DNA of 64,000 bases, from contig SKCR01018441.1 of NCBI GenBank assembly GCA_019454045.1, forward strand, positions 310,001 through 374,000. The letters are read 5' to 3'. A program made the translations under genes and the position numbers. The notes under the pieces are model-generated. The model ran no database searches. It worked only from the letters and a program-made list of their open reading frames with translations, and had not been told where the DNA came from. Shown one piece after another: positions 45,581-55,546 of the stretch (its first letter is position 1; each line of letters begins with the position of its first letter). This DNA is from Zanthoxylum bungeanum. Lineage: Eukaryota > Streptophyta > Magnoliopsida > Sapindales > Rutaceae.

Positions 45581-45821
45581 AAATCTTAGAAGTACAAATT
45601 GCATAAGAAGCTCTTTCGCTCACGTATGTCAGAGGGTACATCTGTCGAGCACTAGGTGTCGCAGATGATTGCTGACATCGATCAGCTAGGTTAGCTGGGC
45701 ATTACCTACGTGGTCGAGACTACTAAAGATTTGATCTTTTAGTCTCTACACGAAAGCTGGGGCAGGTTCATTGTGAATCAAGAGTAAACTCTTGGAGAGT
45801 TGATGGCTATGCTCTAGGAAG
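45581..45821 (+). pseudogene. gag: Copia gag fragment of E6, first part, five nonsense codons
   Basis: One frame reads through a typical Copia Gag segment (KLHKKLFRSRMSEGTSVEH near 45594-45650, then MIADIDQLG, LHESWGRFIVNQE and TLGELMAML). It is interrupted by TAG after SVEH, after IDQLG and after DLIF, by TAA after VNQE, and by TAG after LMAML. Each stands where Gln is expected in the family, so each fits a C-to-T change on the coding strand. The segment is cut by the solo LTR. Confidence 0.82.
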
Positions 45822-47875
45822 TGTTGGAGTTTCTAAGCCTCCCAAGATTATTAAACAAGCATGAAACAAGTGCGAATACAAATCAAGGGAGTTGTGGAAT
45901 ACTCACATCGATCGGTTGAGCGACGCGGCAACGAATAAAACTTGAAATTCTGCTCACTGCATGTCACGGCAGTGGCTGTGTGCAGTCAACTGTTTTTGGC
46001 CATTGGAGGTTCTTCATCAAGCTCCAAGCTTCGTCAAACGATTCCAAGCTCATGGGTGGACTTCCCTATCACCTTCGCATGTCCCTCGGAGTGCTAGCTC
46101 TTATGATTTTTGCCACAAAAATCAAACACTTGATTCCCTCTAGCTCACGTTTTTCCCAGAAAATAGAACCAGAAAAATGCCCTCCATGGGCGTGAAGAAG
46201 AGAGGAAATGGAGGAGAGAGAGAGATAAATGTGTAATGGATAAATTGATTTCCAAAATCAATTAATAAAACATATACCAAATTTTTGAAAAAACTTTCAA
46301 AAAGTCAAACAAATTTGGCTCCAAATTTGGCAATAAATGCTATCCACCTAATCACATCAATCCATAAATCAATCAAATCAAGTGAAAAATTGTCACATCA
46401 CTCAAAGTGACTAATGATGTGACTAATGATTTGACGTTTGATTTGACTTGCGTGCCGCACTCGAATTCGAAATGCGAATGCGCTCACAAATAATCTCGGG
46501 ATCGGGTTCGTTAATTCCAAATTAACGAAGTTTTCGTTGTGACGTAATTAAATCTAATTTAATTAAATAATCATGCCTAGCATAATTACTATTCACGTCG
46601 CTAACGAATTAATTCTAAATTAACTCGTTCGCCCGAATTAAAATCTAATTTTAATTCCGCGTCGAAATCCAATTTCGTTTAATATATCGAATATATTAAT
46701 TTATCGATTAATTCCAAATTAATCATTATCTCTCTTTAAATGATATTTTATCCTAAATAAAATATCTCCGCAATTAATCCCAGATTAATTTTATCTCTCT
46801 TCTTATTAATCCCATATTAATTAAAATGTGAGTCATACGTCATCGGCGAATCTTCGGGAAGCGACCCATGAGATCCCCGGATATGTTGGCAGTAAATTCG
46901 ATCGTCGGACTATCCGAACACGTAAGTACCAAGTACTACGTTTTACCGATTTACAAGACAAGGTTGGCTTCTAGCAAAACGCCATGCCTACCCAATTCTC
47001 CAGAAATATCCTTACAGGAATATAAGGATCTATATCAGGCGTAGTATACGTAGTATTGTGTATGTCGATCCAGTATCGGATGATCACGTGCTAGGCCTGG
47101 GGCTGGAATTGTGTCTACCCCGTACGAAGCACATGTCGGATGTCTGGTAACTAGTCTCTATAATCGGATAAACCTGACCTTGTCATTTTATCCCGATGAC
47201 TGCAGTACATAAGAGTACTAGTACCGTATCCTACGTGACCATCATCTCCATATGACTGGAGTGACACTTCTGTCTTGACATCACACCCAACACACTACGA
47301 TTCTCGATATACCCAGAAGAGGCGTACACAGAAACCGGTTAAAGCCCTGGATGACCAAAACCAAAGTATATTGATTGTCGCAAGTATTAGCGGTGCAAGT
47401 CTCAGGTTAAGACCAAATACACCTACCCTGATTTCGGACTTCCAAAGACACATAGTCATACTACCAATGGAATTCCGAGGGGGTCTATCCAGAGCGAAGC
47501 TGTTTCCCATACCATCGGTAAAACACAACCTCCTATTACACTTGCATGAATATCCTATACCCAAATATATGAGAACTATGTTGTTATGCCCACACAACGC
47601 GCACAAGTGTAATACTAGTCTTTTACGCATTTATCGATGTCCAATCTCGACAATGCTCTGACTAGGGATATTTAATGATTTATCCTTCGTGGACTGATAC
47701 TGTCTCATATCATTCTCAATCCAGGAACAAATCATAAGGACCTCTCATCATTTATACATCTAGGTGATCTAATCACAAATGACAAGAGTGCAATCTCCTT
47801 TGTCACATAGTTAATTTGTACAACAACACCATGATCTGTACAAATAGTGACGCTATGGGTCATAATTGTCCAACA
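45822..47875 (-). mobile_element. S1: solo Copia LTR inserted in E6 gag
   Basis: 2054 bp with TG...CA ends and a perfect duplication, ggaag, at 45817-45821 and 47876-47880. It is related to the LTRs of E4 and E6 but reads opposite to E6. No internal sequence is attached, so the element was reduced to one LTR by recombination between its two LTRs. The E6 gag frame continues across it once the insert is left out. The palindrome string is at about 46510-46830. Open frames inside it (e.g. 128 codons at 47275) are chance. Confidence 0.93.
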
Positions 47876-47925
47876 GGAAGCAGAGCCAGAGCTTCTAAAA
47901 GTGTCAAAGGTAAAAGAATCACGGT
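47876..47925 (+). pseudogene. gag: Copia gag fragment of E6, second part
   Basis: Fifty bases continue the gag frame after the solo LTR, reading EPELLKVSKVKESR-like residues. They end where E7 starts with tgtgggaacacagg. Confidence 0.65.
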
Positions 47926-48426
47926 TGTGGGAACACAGGAACTGGACGACGCATGCTGTCCCGGGCTCGCGGCCCGGTTGGGAGTACGGAGTAGCCACGG
48001 GGGACTAAACCGGAGAATATGGAGTCACCACCCGGTGTGAACCGGGAAAATGAGATTTAAGGCCGCACTCACCCCTCGCAAGGGAAGACCTCAAACCGTT
48101 TGGGTTCGGAATGGTCCCTTACTTATGTCACTTGTAATGAAAGGATTTATGTAATAATTTAATCAGGTTTAAGTAACACTTATTTCCAAGAGTATCATGC
48201 TTCTAATTTCACATGCATACATCAACAAGTTCATCACAACATGCAACATCACATGGCAATCTCATGAATATTTCTCAATCATATGATAGGGAAAACTAAG
48301 AACAACCTAATCATGCTTGAATATCATCCCAAAAACACATCGAATGGGTGAATGCAGGAATACAAATAATATGGTTGGCTACATAATGCAAGGGAGATCA
48401 TCCAAAAGGCAGTTGTGCATGAAATA

Positions 48427-48800
48427 TGATGAGACAGACTCAGTTCAGTGGGTACGTGTTCGCGTAACATTTGAAAAAACGTTCGAACGGTAAACAGAAG
48501 ATTCACGTTCGTATAGCGTTCGAGAACGCGTTCGAACGAAACCAGACCTGATACATGATAAGATTAAGAAAGTGCATGTGCGTTCGCGTAGCGTTCAAGA
48601 ACTTGTTCGAACGTTAAACAGAAGGTTCGCGTTCGTATAGCGTTCGAGAACGCGTTCAAATGGAACCAGACCTGATGCATGATAAGACTAAGGAAGTGCG
48701 TGTGCGTTCGCGTAGCGTTCGAGAACGCGTTCGACCGGTAAACAGAAGGTTCGCGTTCGTGTAGCGTTCGAGAACACGTTCGAATGGAACCAGACCTGGT
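48427..48800. repeat. E7 LTR array 1, 124-bp unit rich in gttcgaac and gttcgagaac
   Basis: About three units, with markers at 48571 and 48695, contain several copies of agcgttcgagaacgcgttcg and variants. Equivalent arrays lie at about 56070-56420 and 63680-63957. The units are highly self-complementary. Confidence 0.88.
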
Positions 48801-48829
48801 GCGTGCAACACAAAGAATAAAGACAACAA

Positions 48830-49345
48830 TGTCAAGCTCAGTATATCCGATCAAACGTATCTTACATCCAACCGAACACACATCAACCGGCGCGGCAAAG
48901 CATCGTGGTAAAGGGCTTTAACCCCTCCCTATAGGGGATCTTTCATTGCACTTAGTAAACCCATGCGCTCGATTGAATCATGCATACAAAGAATTAAAAG
49001 CAATAATATCAAACGTAGTATGCCCGATTGAACTTATCTTGCATTCAATCGAACACACATCAACCGGCGCGGCAAAGGATCGTGGTAGAGGGCTTTAACC
49101 CCTACCCATAGGGGATCTTTCATTCCACTTACTAAGCCCATGCGCTCGATTGAATCATGCATACAAAGAATTAAAAGCAATAATATCAACGTAGTATGCC
49201 TGATTGAACATATCTTGCATTCAACCGAACACACATCAACCGGCGCGGCGAAGCATCGTGGTAGAGGGCTTTAACCCCTCCCCATAGGGGATCTTTCATT
49301 CCACTTACTAAGCACATGCGCTCGATTGAATCGTACATAAATAAG
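48830..49345. repeat. E7 LTR array 2, 176-bp unit
   Basis: Units are marked by catcaaccgg at 48881, 49058 and 49234, each with a cccctncccataggggat palindrome. The counterpart in LTR B is at about 56455-56965. Confidence 0.88.
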
Positions 49346-50163
49346 CATCATGCAGAATTCAAGTGACGAAAAATAAAGAAATAAATCAAAGCAATTTGAA
49401 ACAAAAGAAGGTGCCGTTTACTCAAGCGGTACGTGGAGTTCTATCCCAAGTACAGACCGCACTACCGTCCATTCGGATTCAGCTACGGAATTTACGTCTG
49501 AGTTTCCATCCTATATACCCCAAGAGACGACACTCTTTCATTCATCCAAGCCACAACATGCATCCACAAACGACTCTCATGCGAATAGAATTCAATAAAA
49601 AATTAAAAAAACGAATATAAACTAATGAGAAAAGTGCCCTCAGGTCTAACCTTTTTTGTCACCTCTCGGATGTACGGTACACGATCCTCGGAAGGGTGGA
49701 CGCTCCGCAACTCTTCTGGTTCACTGGTTCACTGCTCTCTTTCGTTGTCTTACTGTTTTGAGTCGTCGTTCTCCGTCTTTTGCTGCTGCTTTTGACACCG
49801 ATTCGCTGCCGTTTTGCTACTGTTTTGCTGCTGTATCTTAGTTACTGTTCTTGGGATGTTTTGGCTACTGTTTTGGGTGTGATTTTCGGTGGTGTTATGG
49901 TGTGGTTCGGGGCTGTTTTATGTGTGTTTTAGTGATGCTGTATGGGCTGTTTTTCGGTGATACAAGGTTGTTGTTTTCGGTTATGGAGTGGAGGTTTAGG
50001 AGGGTGCTGTTTTCGGTTATGGAGTGGAGGAGATGAGGGGAATAGTTTGTGTTCTTCCTGTTGCTATTGCTGTGAGTGGCTAAAGCTCTTTGTGTTGTGA
50101 TTTTCGTGTGAGTTGTGTATCTTATGTGTATGAGCTAGGGCTTTCATGTCTTGGTTAGGGGTT

Positions 50164-50172
50164 GTTTATATA
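50164..50172 (-). promoter_or_regulatory. TATA box of E7 LTR A
   Basis: TATATAAAC on the minus strand, about 610 bp from the LTR start. It is conserved in LTR B at 57787-57795. Confidence 0.55.
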
Positions 50173-50780
50173 GAGAATGGCTAGGGCTTCTCCTTGTCTC
50201 ACAAGGAAGGGATTTGATTTTGTGTTGAGCAAGGAAAGTCAAATATTGATGGGGGGACAAATTTGGTTGAATTAGGAAGTCAAAATCTTTAATTTGTTAT
50301 AATTGATTTTAATTAGGTATGACATCTTTTTAATTTAGTTTAGATAGGAATGAATCTTGTGTAATTGGTGGGTGAATATCTTAATTAAGGAATTAAAATA
50401 TTTGATTGATTTTAATGTTTATTTTAATTTGGTATGTGATTTTTAGATTTGTTTTGATTTCACCATGTGTTAAATATGTGTTTTAAGTGGGCTTGGGCGT
50501 GTGGGCCAAGGTTTGGGCGAATTGGGCTTAATGTGAGGCTAGCAGCAAAACCAGAATTATCGACACCGTTCGAACACTTCCTCGAACGCGGCACGAACGC
50601 CCGTAATCTGTTTGGCGTTCGAACATATACACGAACGCAGCACGAACGAAAATAGTGAACCTTGTTTATTCTGAATTCCCCCTTCCGATGTCCGCTTCCC
50701 GTGGCCTCCGTGACTTAAAAGGTAGTGTCTCCAAATGAGACTCATCATAGGGACTTATATGCAAAAATGCAGTGCCTACA

Positions 50781-50797
50781 GTCGCCCCCACTTTGAT
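50781..50797 (-). other. E7 polypurine tract, first internal copy
   Basis: The minus strand reads atcaaagtgggggcgac directly before the LTR start. The second copy is at 58402-58418. Confidence 0.85.
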
Positions 50798-50939
50798 GGG
50801 ACTTGTGTAATGTGTAACAGTGACAATCCTATCAAAGTTATGCAATGCATTTTCACTTACCTGGCTCGTCAGCTGCCACTTGACTTACCATGTGTTGAGT
50901 TGAGTTGATTTGGTGGTGAGGTACTGCGACCCCTGGTTC

Positions 50940-51215
50940 ATTCCCGAACCGTGCTCCATTTTTAGAGCGCCATTTTCGGCATCTTTTGTGTGTGTGCTCC
51001 ATTTTGGAGCGCCATTTTCGGCATTTGCTGTGTGTGTTCCATTTTGGAACGCCATTTCCGGCCTCTGTTGTGAGTGCTCCATTCTGGAGTGCCATTTTCG
51101 GCGTCTATTGTGAGTGCTCCATTTTGGAGTGCCATTTTCGGCGTCTGTTGTGGGTGCTCCATTTTGGAGTGCCATTTTCGGCATCCGTTGTGGTAGCGGT
51201 CCATTTCCGAACCGT
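50940..51215. repeat. E7 internal array 3, 40-bp unit, copy 1
   Basis: About seven units of tgctccattttggagtgcca followed by ttttcggc, for instance at 51075 and 51115. Copy 2 is at about 58570-58845. Confidence 0.88.
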
Positions 51216-51239
51216 GCTGTGCGAGAATGTGGCTCATTT

Positions 51240-51365
51240 TTGAACCGTTATTTGATGAGATGGTCTTTGCCGCTACAAACCTGCGAACACAAAACAAACT
51301 TTGCATGTATGTGATATGTATGCATGTATGCATGTATATGTATCATATTCCGATGGGTTAGGCCT
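51240..51365 (-). repeat. E7 segmental repeat with atgcatgt microsatellite, copy 1
   Basis: This 125-bp stretch resembles 52530-52675 in the same orientation: both contain gtcttt, an aaaacaaac block, an atgcatg microsatellite and a gatgggttagg or gttgggttagg end. It separates two array blocks. Confidence 0.6.
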
Positions 51366-52180
51366 TCCTTGGTCCATTTCCGAACCGTGCTCCATTTTCA
51401 GAGTGCCATTTTCAGCGAGAAGAGATGATGGTCCATTTCGAACCGTGCTCCATTTTCGGAGTGCCCTTTTCGGCGAGATGTGATAATGGTCCATTTCCGA
51501 ACCGTGCCCTATTTTCGGAGTGCCCTTCGGCGAGTGATGAGATGATGATCCATTTCGAACCGTGCTCCATTTTCGGAGTGCCATTTTCGGCGAGTGATAA
51601 GATGATGGTCCATTTCGAACCGTGCTCCATTTTCGGAGTGCCATTTTCGGCGAGTGATAGTAGTCCATTTTCGAACCGAACTGATATGAGAGTGGTCCAT
51701 TTTTGAACCGCCGCTGATGAGAGATAGTCCATTTCCAAACCAATACTGATATGAGAATGGTCCATTTCCGAACCGTTACTGATATGAGAGTGGTCCATTT
51801 TCGAACCGTTGCTGATGAGAGAGAGTCCATTTCCGAACCAATACTGATATGAGAGTGGTCCATTTCTGAACTGTTACTGATATGAGAGTGGTCCATTTTC
51901 GAACCGTTGCTGATGAGAGATAGTCCATTTCTGAACCGATACTGATATGAGAATAGTCCATTTCCGAACTGTTACTGATATGAGAGTGGTCCATTTTCGA
52001 ACCGTTGCTGATGAGAGTGGTCCATTTTCGAACCGTTGCTGATGAGAGATAGTCCATTTCTGAACCGTTGCTGATGAGAGTGGTCCATTTTCGAATCGTT
52101 GCTGATGAGAGATAGTCCATTTCCGAACCATTACTGATATGAGAGTGGTCCATTTCCGAACCGTGCTCCATTCTTGGAGT
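51366..52180. repeat. E7 internal array 4, gtccatttccgaaccg units, copy 1
   Basis: Units of about 60 bp (to about 51660) and then about 30-35 bp share gtccattttcgaaccg, with gagatagtcc or gagagtggtcc spacers. Copy 2 is at about 59030-59830. Minus-strand frames of 163-207 codons here translate the repeat and are not credited as genes. Confidence 0.9.
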
Positions 52181-52269
52181 GCCATTCCCGGCTTGTTTAT
52201 TCTCGAACTGTGTTTCCATTCCCGGCATGTTCATTCTCGAACTGTGTTTCCATTCTTTGAGTGCCATTC

Positions 52270-52505
52270 CCGGCTAAACTGATACTGATGCTGATGTGGG
52301 CCTCGCCCCCAGAATGATGTGGGCCTCACCTCAAACTGATACTGATATGGGCCTCGCCCCTGGGACTCATCCCCAAGACTGAAACTGATATGGGCCTCGC
52401 CCCCAACTGATACTGATATGGGCCTCGCCCCTAGACCGATACTGCTGATATGGGCCTCGCCCCCAGACTGATACTGATATGGGCCTCGCCCCCAGACTGA
52501 TACAG
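52270..52505. repeat. E7 internal array 5, 29-30 bp unit, copy 1
   Basis: Units are actgatactgatatgggcct followed by cgcccccag. Copy 2 is at about 59935-60190. Confidence 0.88.
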
Positions 52506-53063
52506 TACTGTCGCTGTTCCTGATTGGTTTGTCTTTCCCGCTTTCTCTCTTTCTGCTTCAAAACATGTGAATACAAAGCAAAACAAACATAAGAGAATGC
52601 AAAGTATGTTACGTGTATGCATGCATGCATGCATGCATGAATGAGTTTCTTATCCCGTTGGGTTAGGTCTTCCGCCAATTCTTCCTCAGGCAAAGTACTG
52701 CTTCAACCTTTCCACTTTAATCGGCTCGGTGAACTCATTCCCTTCCAAGTCTGATAGTCTCACTGCCCCATTTCTCAATTTCTGAATGACCACCATATCT
52801 TTTCTGCTTGCTGCTTTCGAGAATTCCCCGTGTTCTAAACATCACTGAATTTCATAGTACCAAGGTTGAATGCTTTTCTCAAATATACTCATGTTGCCGG
52901 TTGAAAGGAAGAGATTTAGGCAAGTAAGCAAAACGAACGTCTTTATTATTATTAAGAAAAGGTTCGAACGAAGAGACAAAATCAATGTCTTTATTAAAAA
53001 TGCAGGATCAAATAAACTAGGAGGAATAACTTCATCATTCGCAGCATTGCCTTCTTCATTGGC
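52506..53063 (-). other. E7 region between gag and arrays, copy 1
   Basis: Directly after gag in sense. It contains a second unit of the atgcatg-bearing segmental repeat (about 52530-52675). A short frame with a PEEELAEDLTQRDKK stretch ends there and may be what is left of the gag-protease junction. No protease or RT motif follows. Confidence 0.5.
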
Positions 53064-54371
53064 CTATGGTTCTCCACCGTTGTCATCCCCTATTCCTATG
53101 AATGAAGCTGAGTGGTTGAGAGTTTGGAGGACAATGGTTTCGGGTAGGCCAGAGTTGATCATGTAGTTGGGTAGGGGATTTATGTGTGCGTTGGGTTGTT
53201 CTCTTTCTGGGTCAGGTATTTTGTGTGAGTCAATGAGGTTTTGGATCTCATGCCTAAGGCGGGTGAAGCTATCAGTTTCGTGACCCCTTCTCCGATGGAA
53301 GTGACAATACAGGCTTAGGTCAAGGTTGGGTGGTACAGGGTTTGGAATTGGTTTAGCCTCTAAGGGTTCAAGAAGTCCTTGCGCCTTCAGCTTTTCGAAC
53401 ACCCTTGAAAGAGGCTTACCAAGGTTGGAAAATCGCCTGCTTTTGATGGCAGTGACCTCAGCGGTAGCGGGCTTGGTCCCTGAAGGTCCCTCAATATTCC
53501 TTCTATTCTGGCCATAGAACTTTCTGTTTTCAGCCTCTTCTTCTTCAATATCCATAACCGTCTCCCTCAATTGTCGAAAATCCGTAATCATCGAAGTCAT
53601 CCTCCGCAGCTTACCATAAATGGAGGGCTTAGTACCCTTGATGATCATTTTGATCTGGTCTTTCTCAGAGGGCCGAGTCTGCATCTTCAGAAGCTGGCTT
53701 CTCCAGCGGTCTACATACTCCTTGAAGCTTTCTTCCGGCTTCTGCTTAGTGTTCTCCAAATCACGGAGTGACAAGTCAATCTCTAAGTCTGTAACATACT
53801 GCTTCAGAAAAGCATCAGCTAGTTCCCTCCAATCTTCCTTAACCTTCTTCTCAAGGCTATGATACCAAACCACAGGTGCCCCCTCAAGTGACATCCCAAA
53901 CATCTTTTGGACATGGCGCTGTGATAGGCCCACTGAACTCATGACTGAGACATATTGGTGCAGATGGACTCTCGGGTCTCCATTCCCATTAAACTTGGCT
54001 ATGTCGGGCATTTTAAACTGAGCTGGCAGCTGTTCTCCGAAGGTCATTGCCTCATAATCTAACAACTCTTCATGTTTACCCCTCATTTTGCGGGTAACTG
54101 TTTCAACCTGATCCCGAAGCTTCTGAAATTCTGCTTGAGACCCAATCACTTTGCATGTTGCATACTCTGCCATGTCATCATCAAAAGTGGGGATATCATC
54201 CCCCAACCCATTCGGAGGCTCCTCACATCTTACATTCTCAGAGTTTCCCCCAGCACGGGGCACAGCCATATCTGTTATGGCAGTAGTCAAGGCTTGCAAT
54301 TGTTCAGTAATCTTGGCGAAACCATTTTCCAACTGATCTATTCGGGATACTTCATTATCGGATGTACTCAT
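53064..54371 (-). CDS. gag: Gag of E7, intact copy
   Basis: This is a 435-codon open frame. I chose the ATG at 54371 (MSTSDNEVSRIDQLENGFAK...) because the 53 in-frame codons before it cover leader with an atgcatg-like repeat; the frame could start at 54530. A short coiled coil (about residues 12-36) precedes the capsid-like domain, with FKMPDIAKFNGNGDPRVHL near residue 120 and ESFKEYVDRWRSQLLKM near residue 220, typical of Tat/Ogre Gag. The zinc knuckle near residue 362 reads CHFHRRRGHETDSF: the pattern CX2HX4HX4C with the last Cys replaced by Phe. The protein would build the particle; pol must come from elsewhere. It is the only intact gag in the window. Confidence 0.88.
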   Translation of the reverse strand: MSTSDNEVSRIDQLENGFAKITEQLQALTTAITDMAVPRAGGNSENVRCEEPPNGLGDDIPTFDDDMAEYATCKVIGSQAEFQKLRDQVETVTRKMRGKHEELLDYEAMTFGEQLPAQFKMPDIAKFNGNGDPRVHLHQYVSVMSSVGLSQRHVQKMFGMSLEGAPVVWYHSLEKKVKEDWRELADAFLKQYVTDLEIDLSLRDLENTKQKPEESFKEYVDRWRSQLLKMQTRPSEKDQIKMIIKGTKPSIYGKLRRMTSMITDFRQLRETVMDIEEEEAENRKFYGQNRRNIEGPSGTKPATAEVTAIKSRRFSNLGKPLSRVFEKLKAQGLLEPLEAKPIPNPVPPNLDLSLYCHFHRRRGHETDSFTRLRHEIQNLIDSHKIPDPEREQPNAHINPLPNYMINSGLPETIVLQTLNHSASFIGIGDDNGGEP

Positions 54372-55525
54372 ATTTTTTACCGGTCTTTTAGTGAGTCTTC
54401 TCTCTTCCCTAACCCAACGGGAATTTATGATGGCTTTTTGAACACAAGGGTTAGCATGATGTATGTATGCATGGGGGTGCATGAGATGCATGTAACATAT
54501 ATAACATATTGAATCAACTAAAATCTTCAAACAAATCAGCTCATTATCATTTTAGAAGCTTCTGGGCTAACTGTCATATGAGTGAACCCGTCCCAGTTTA
54601 AATGGCCCAACGAGTTCACATCTCATGGCAAGGAGCCCAACTAAATCCAAATGGTAATGTTCTGAACACAAGCACAAAGTGGCCCATCAACACTTAGAAG
54701 CCTTTGGCCCAATTGTGATAAAATACGTTCTTGTCCCAGTTTAAATGGCCCAACAAGCCCATATCTCATGACAAATGGTCCAAATGGATCCAAACAATGA
54801 TGTTCCCAAACACAAGCATAAAAGAAAGATAATGTAAACATAGAGTAATAATTTCTACAGAATGGCCCATCAACATTTCAGAGGCTTTGGGCCCAATGGT
54901 CATAAGGTACGAACTCGCCCCAGTTTAAATGGCCCAGCAAGTTTACATTTCTGGCAATAGTCCAACTGCATCCAAATGAGGATGGTCCACAAGCACATAC
55001 TCAAGGAAATAATTGTTACTTTAACCATACAACCCCGGTCTATGGGTGGGTTCGCAGGAGTGTAGACAAAGGCTCTCATCGGCGAAGGATGGCCCACAAC
55101 TAGGTCTCCCCAATCAAGGGTTCGAGCAACCAAGTGAGCACACCCTTTTTTATACACTAAGGTACGTGCCAATGAGCTATGGTGTGTGACTGACTGTCAA
55201 ATGGATTTCCCGTTGTAGATTCCCCAGAGGGAAAGTGGAGCGAGGCTCACTTAAATACCCAAGCCTCTTAGGCTCTTATCGCTTGGTGTCAGGAATAAAC
55301 AACGAGTCCTCCAAATTAGTCCATCACAATAGGCTACGAGTAGATGGCTATCTAGGTGCCTTCACAGATTTTCCTTCTAGAAAAGTAGTGAGTGAAGGAA
55401 GACACCAAACCATTACCTAGCCTCAAAATGCCTTTGATTAAACCCCCATTTTATCCACTATAGACACGGTCAATTAGAACATAAATCCAAACATTACAAG
55501 ACAATATTTCGGGGCCGATTCTCTA
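54372..55525 (-). other. E7 leader with 125-150 bp repeats, copy 1
   Basis: Three units, each containing cccagtttaaatggcccaac or a close variant (about 54590, 54735 and 54918), occupy 54540-55000. The counterpart in copy 2 (62044-63125) has two complete units because about 70 bp are deleted. 55000-55525 is non-coding; it holds no recognised motif. Confidence 0.65.
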
Positions 55526-55543
55526 TCCCCAGTGGAGTCGCCA
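55526..55543 (-). other. E7 primer binding site, first copy (tRNA-Arg type)
   Basis: The minus strand TGGCGACTCCACTGGGGA differs at one base from the complement of plant tRNA-Arg(ACG) as I know it. It lies three bases inside LTR B. Ogre elements use this primer type. The second copy is at 63126-63143. Confidence 0.82.
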
Positions 55544-55546
55544 GAC

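Larger units (their letters stand above)
40963..47925 (+). mobile_element. E6: Ty1/Copia element, interrupted by a solo LTR and by E7
   Basis: The 5' LTR (40963-42948) is followed by a standard initiator-Met primer site, an AT-rich leader and the start of gag. Gag is broken by a solo LTR at 45822-47875, resumes for 50 bp, and then stops where E7 enters at 47926. The rest of E6 must lie beyond the right edge. LTR and leader are related to E4, so both belong to one Copia group. E6 is inserted in the 3' part of E5. Confidence 0.9.
47926..50780 (-). repeat. E7 LTR A (left)
   Basis: 2855 bp. The minus strand begins TGTAGGCACTGC at 50780 and ends CCCACA at 47926. A TATA box (complement of gtttatata, 50164-50172) sets U3 at about 0.6 kb. 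R/U5 is long and holds two tandem arrays. Confidence 0.92.

Noticed and set aside
47275..47661. 128-codon plus-strand ORF
   Set aside because: It lies in the solo Copia LTR, overlaps a minus-strand frame, and its counterparts in E4 LTRs are only 81 codons long. No sign of a conserved protein.
40963..47875. E6 and S1 LTRs as the two ends of one inverted element
   Set aside because: They are in opposite orientation, and S1 has its own perfect TSD (ggaag) with the E6 gag frame continuing across it, so S1 is a separate insertion.
48830..49345. Regularly spaced repeats resembling a CRISPR array
   Set aside because: Units are 176 bp with no short direct repeat and unique spacer layout, no cas genes, and the setting is a plant LTR.
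51273..52267. Minus-strand ORFs of 163-207 codons with repeated MDHSHIS-like peptides
   Set aside because: They are produced by the gtccatttccgaaccg repeats, and several frames are open over the same bases. No motif and no conservation beyond the repeat.
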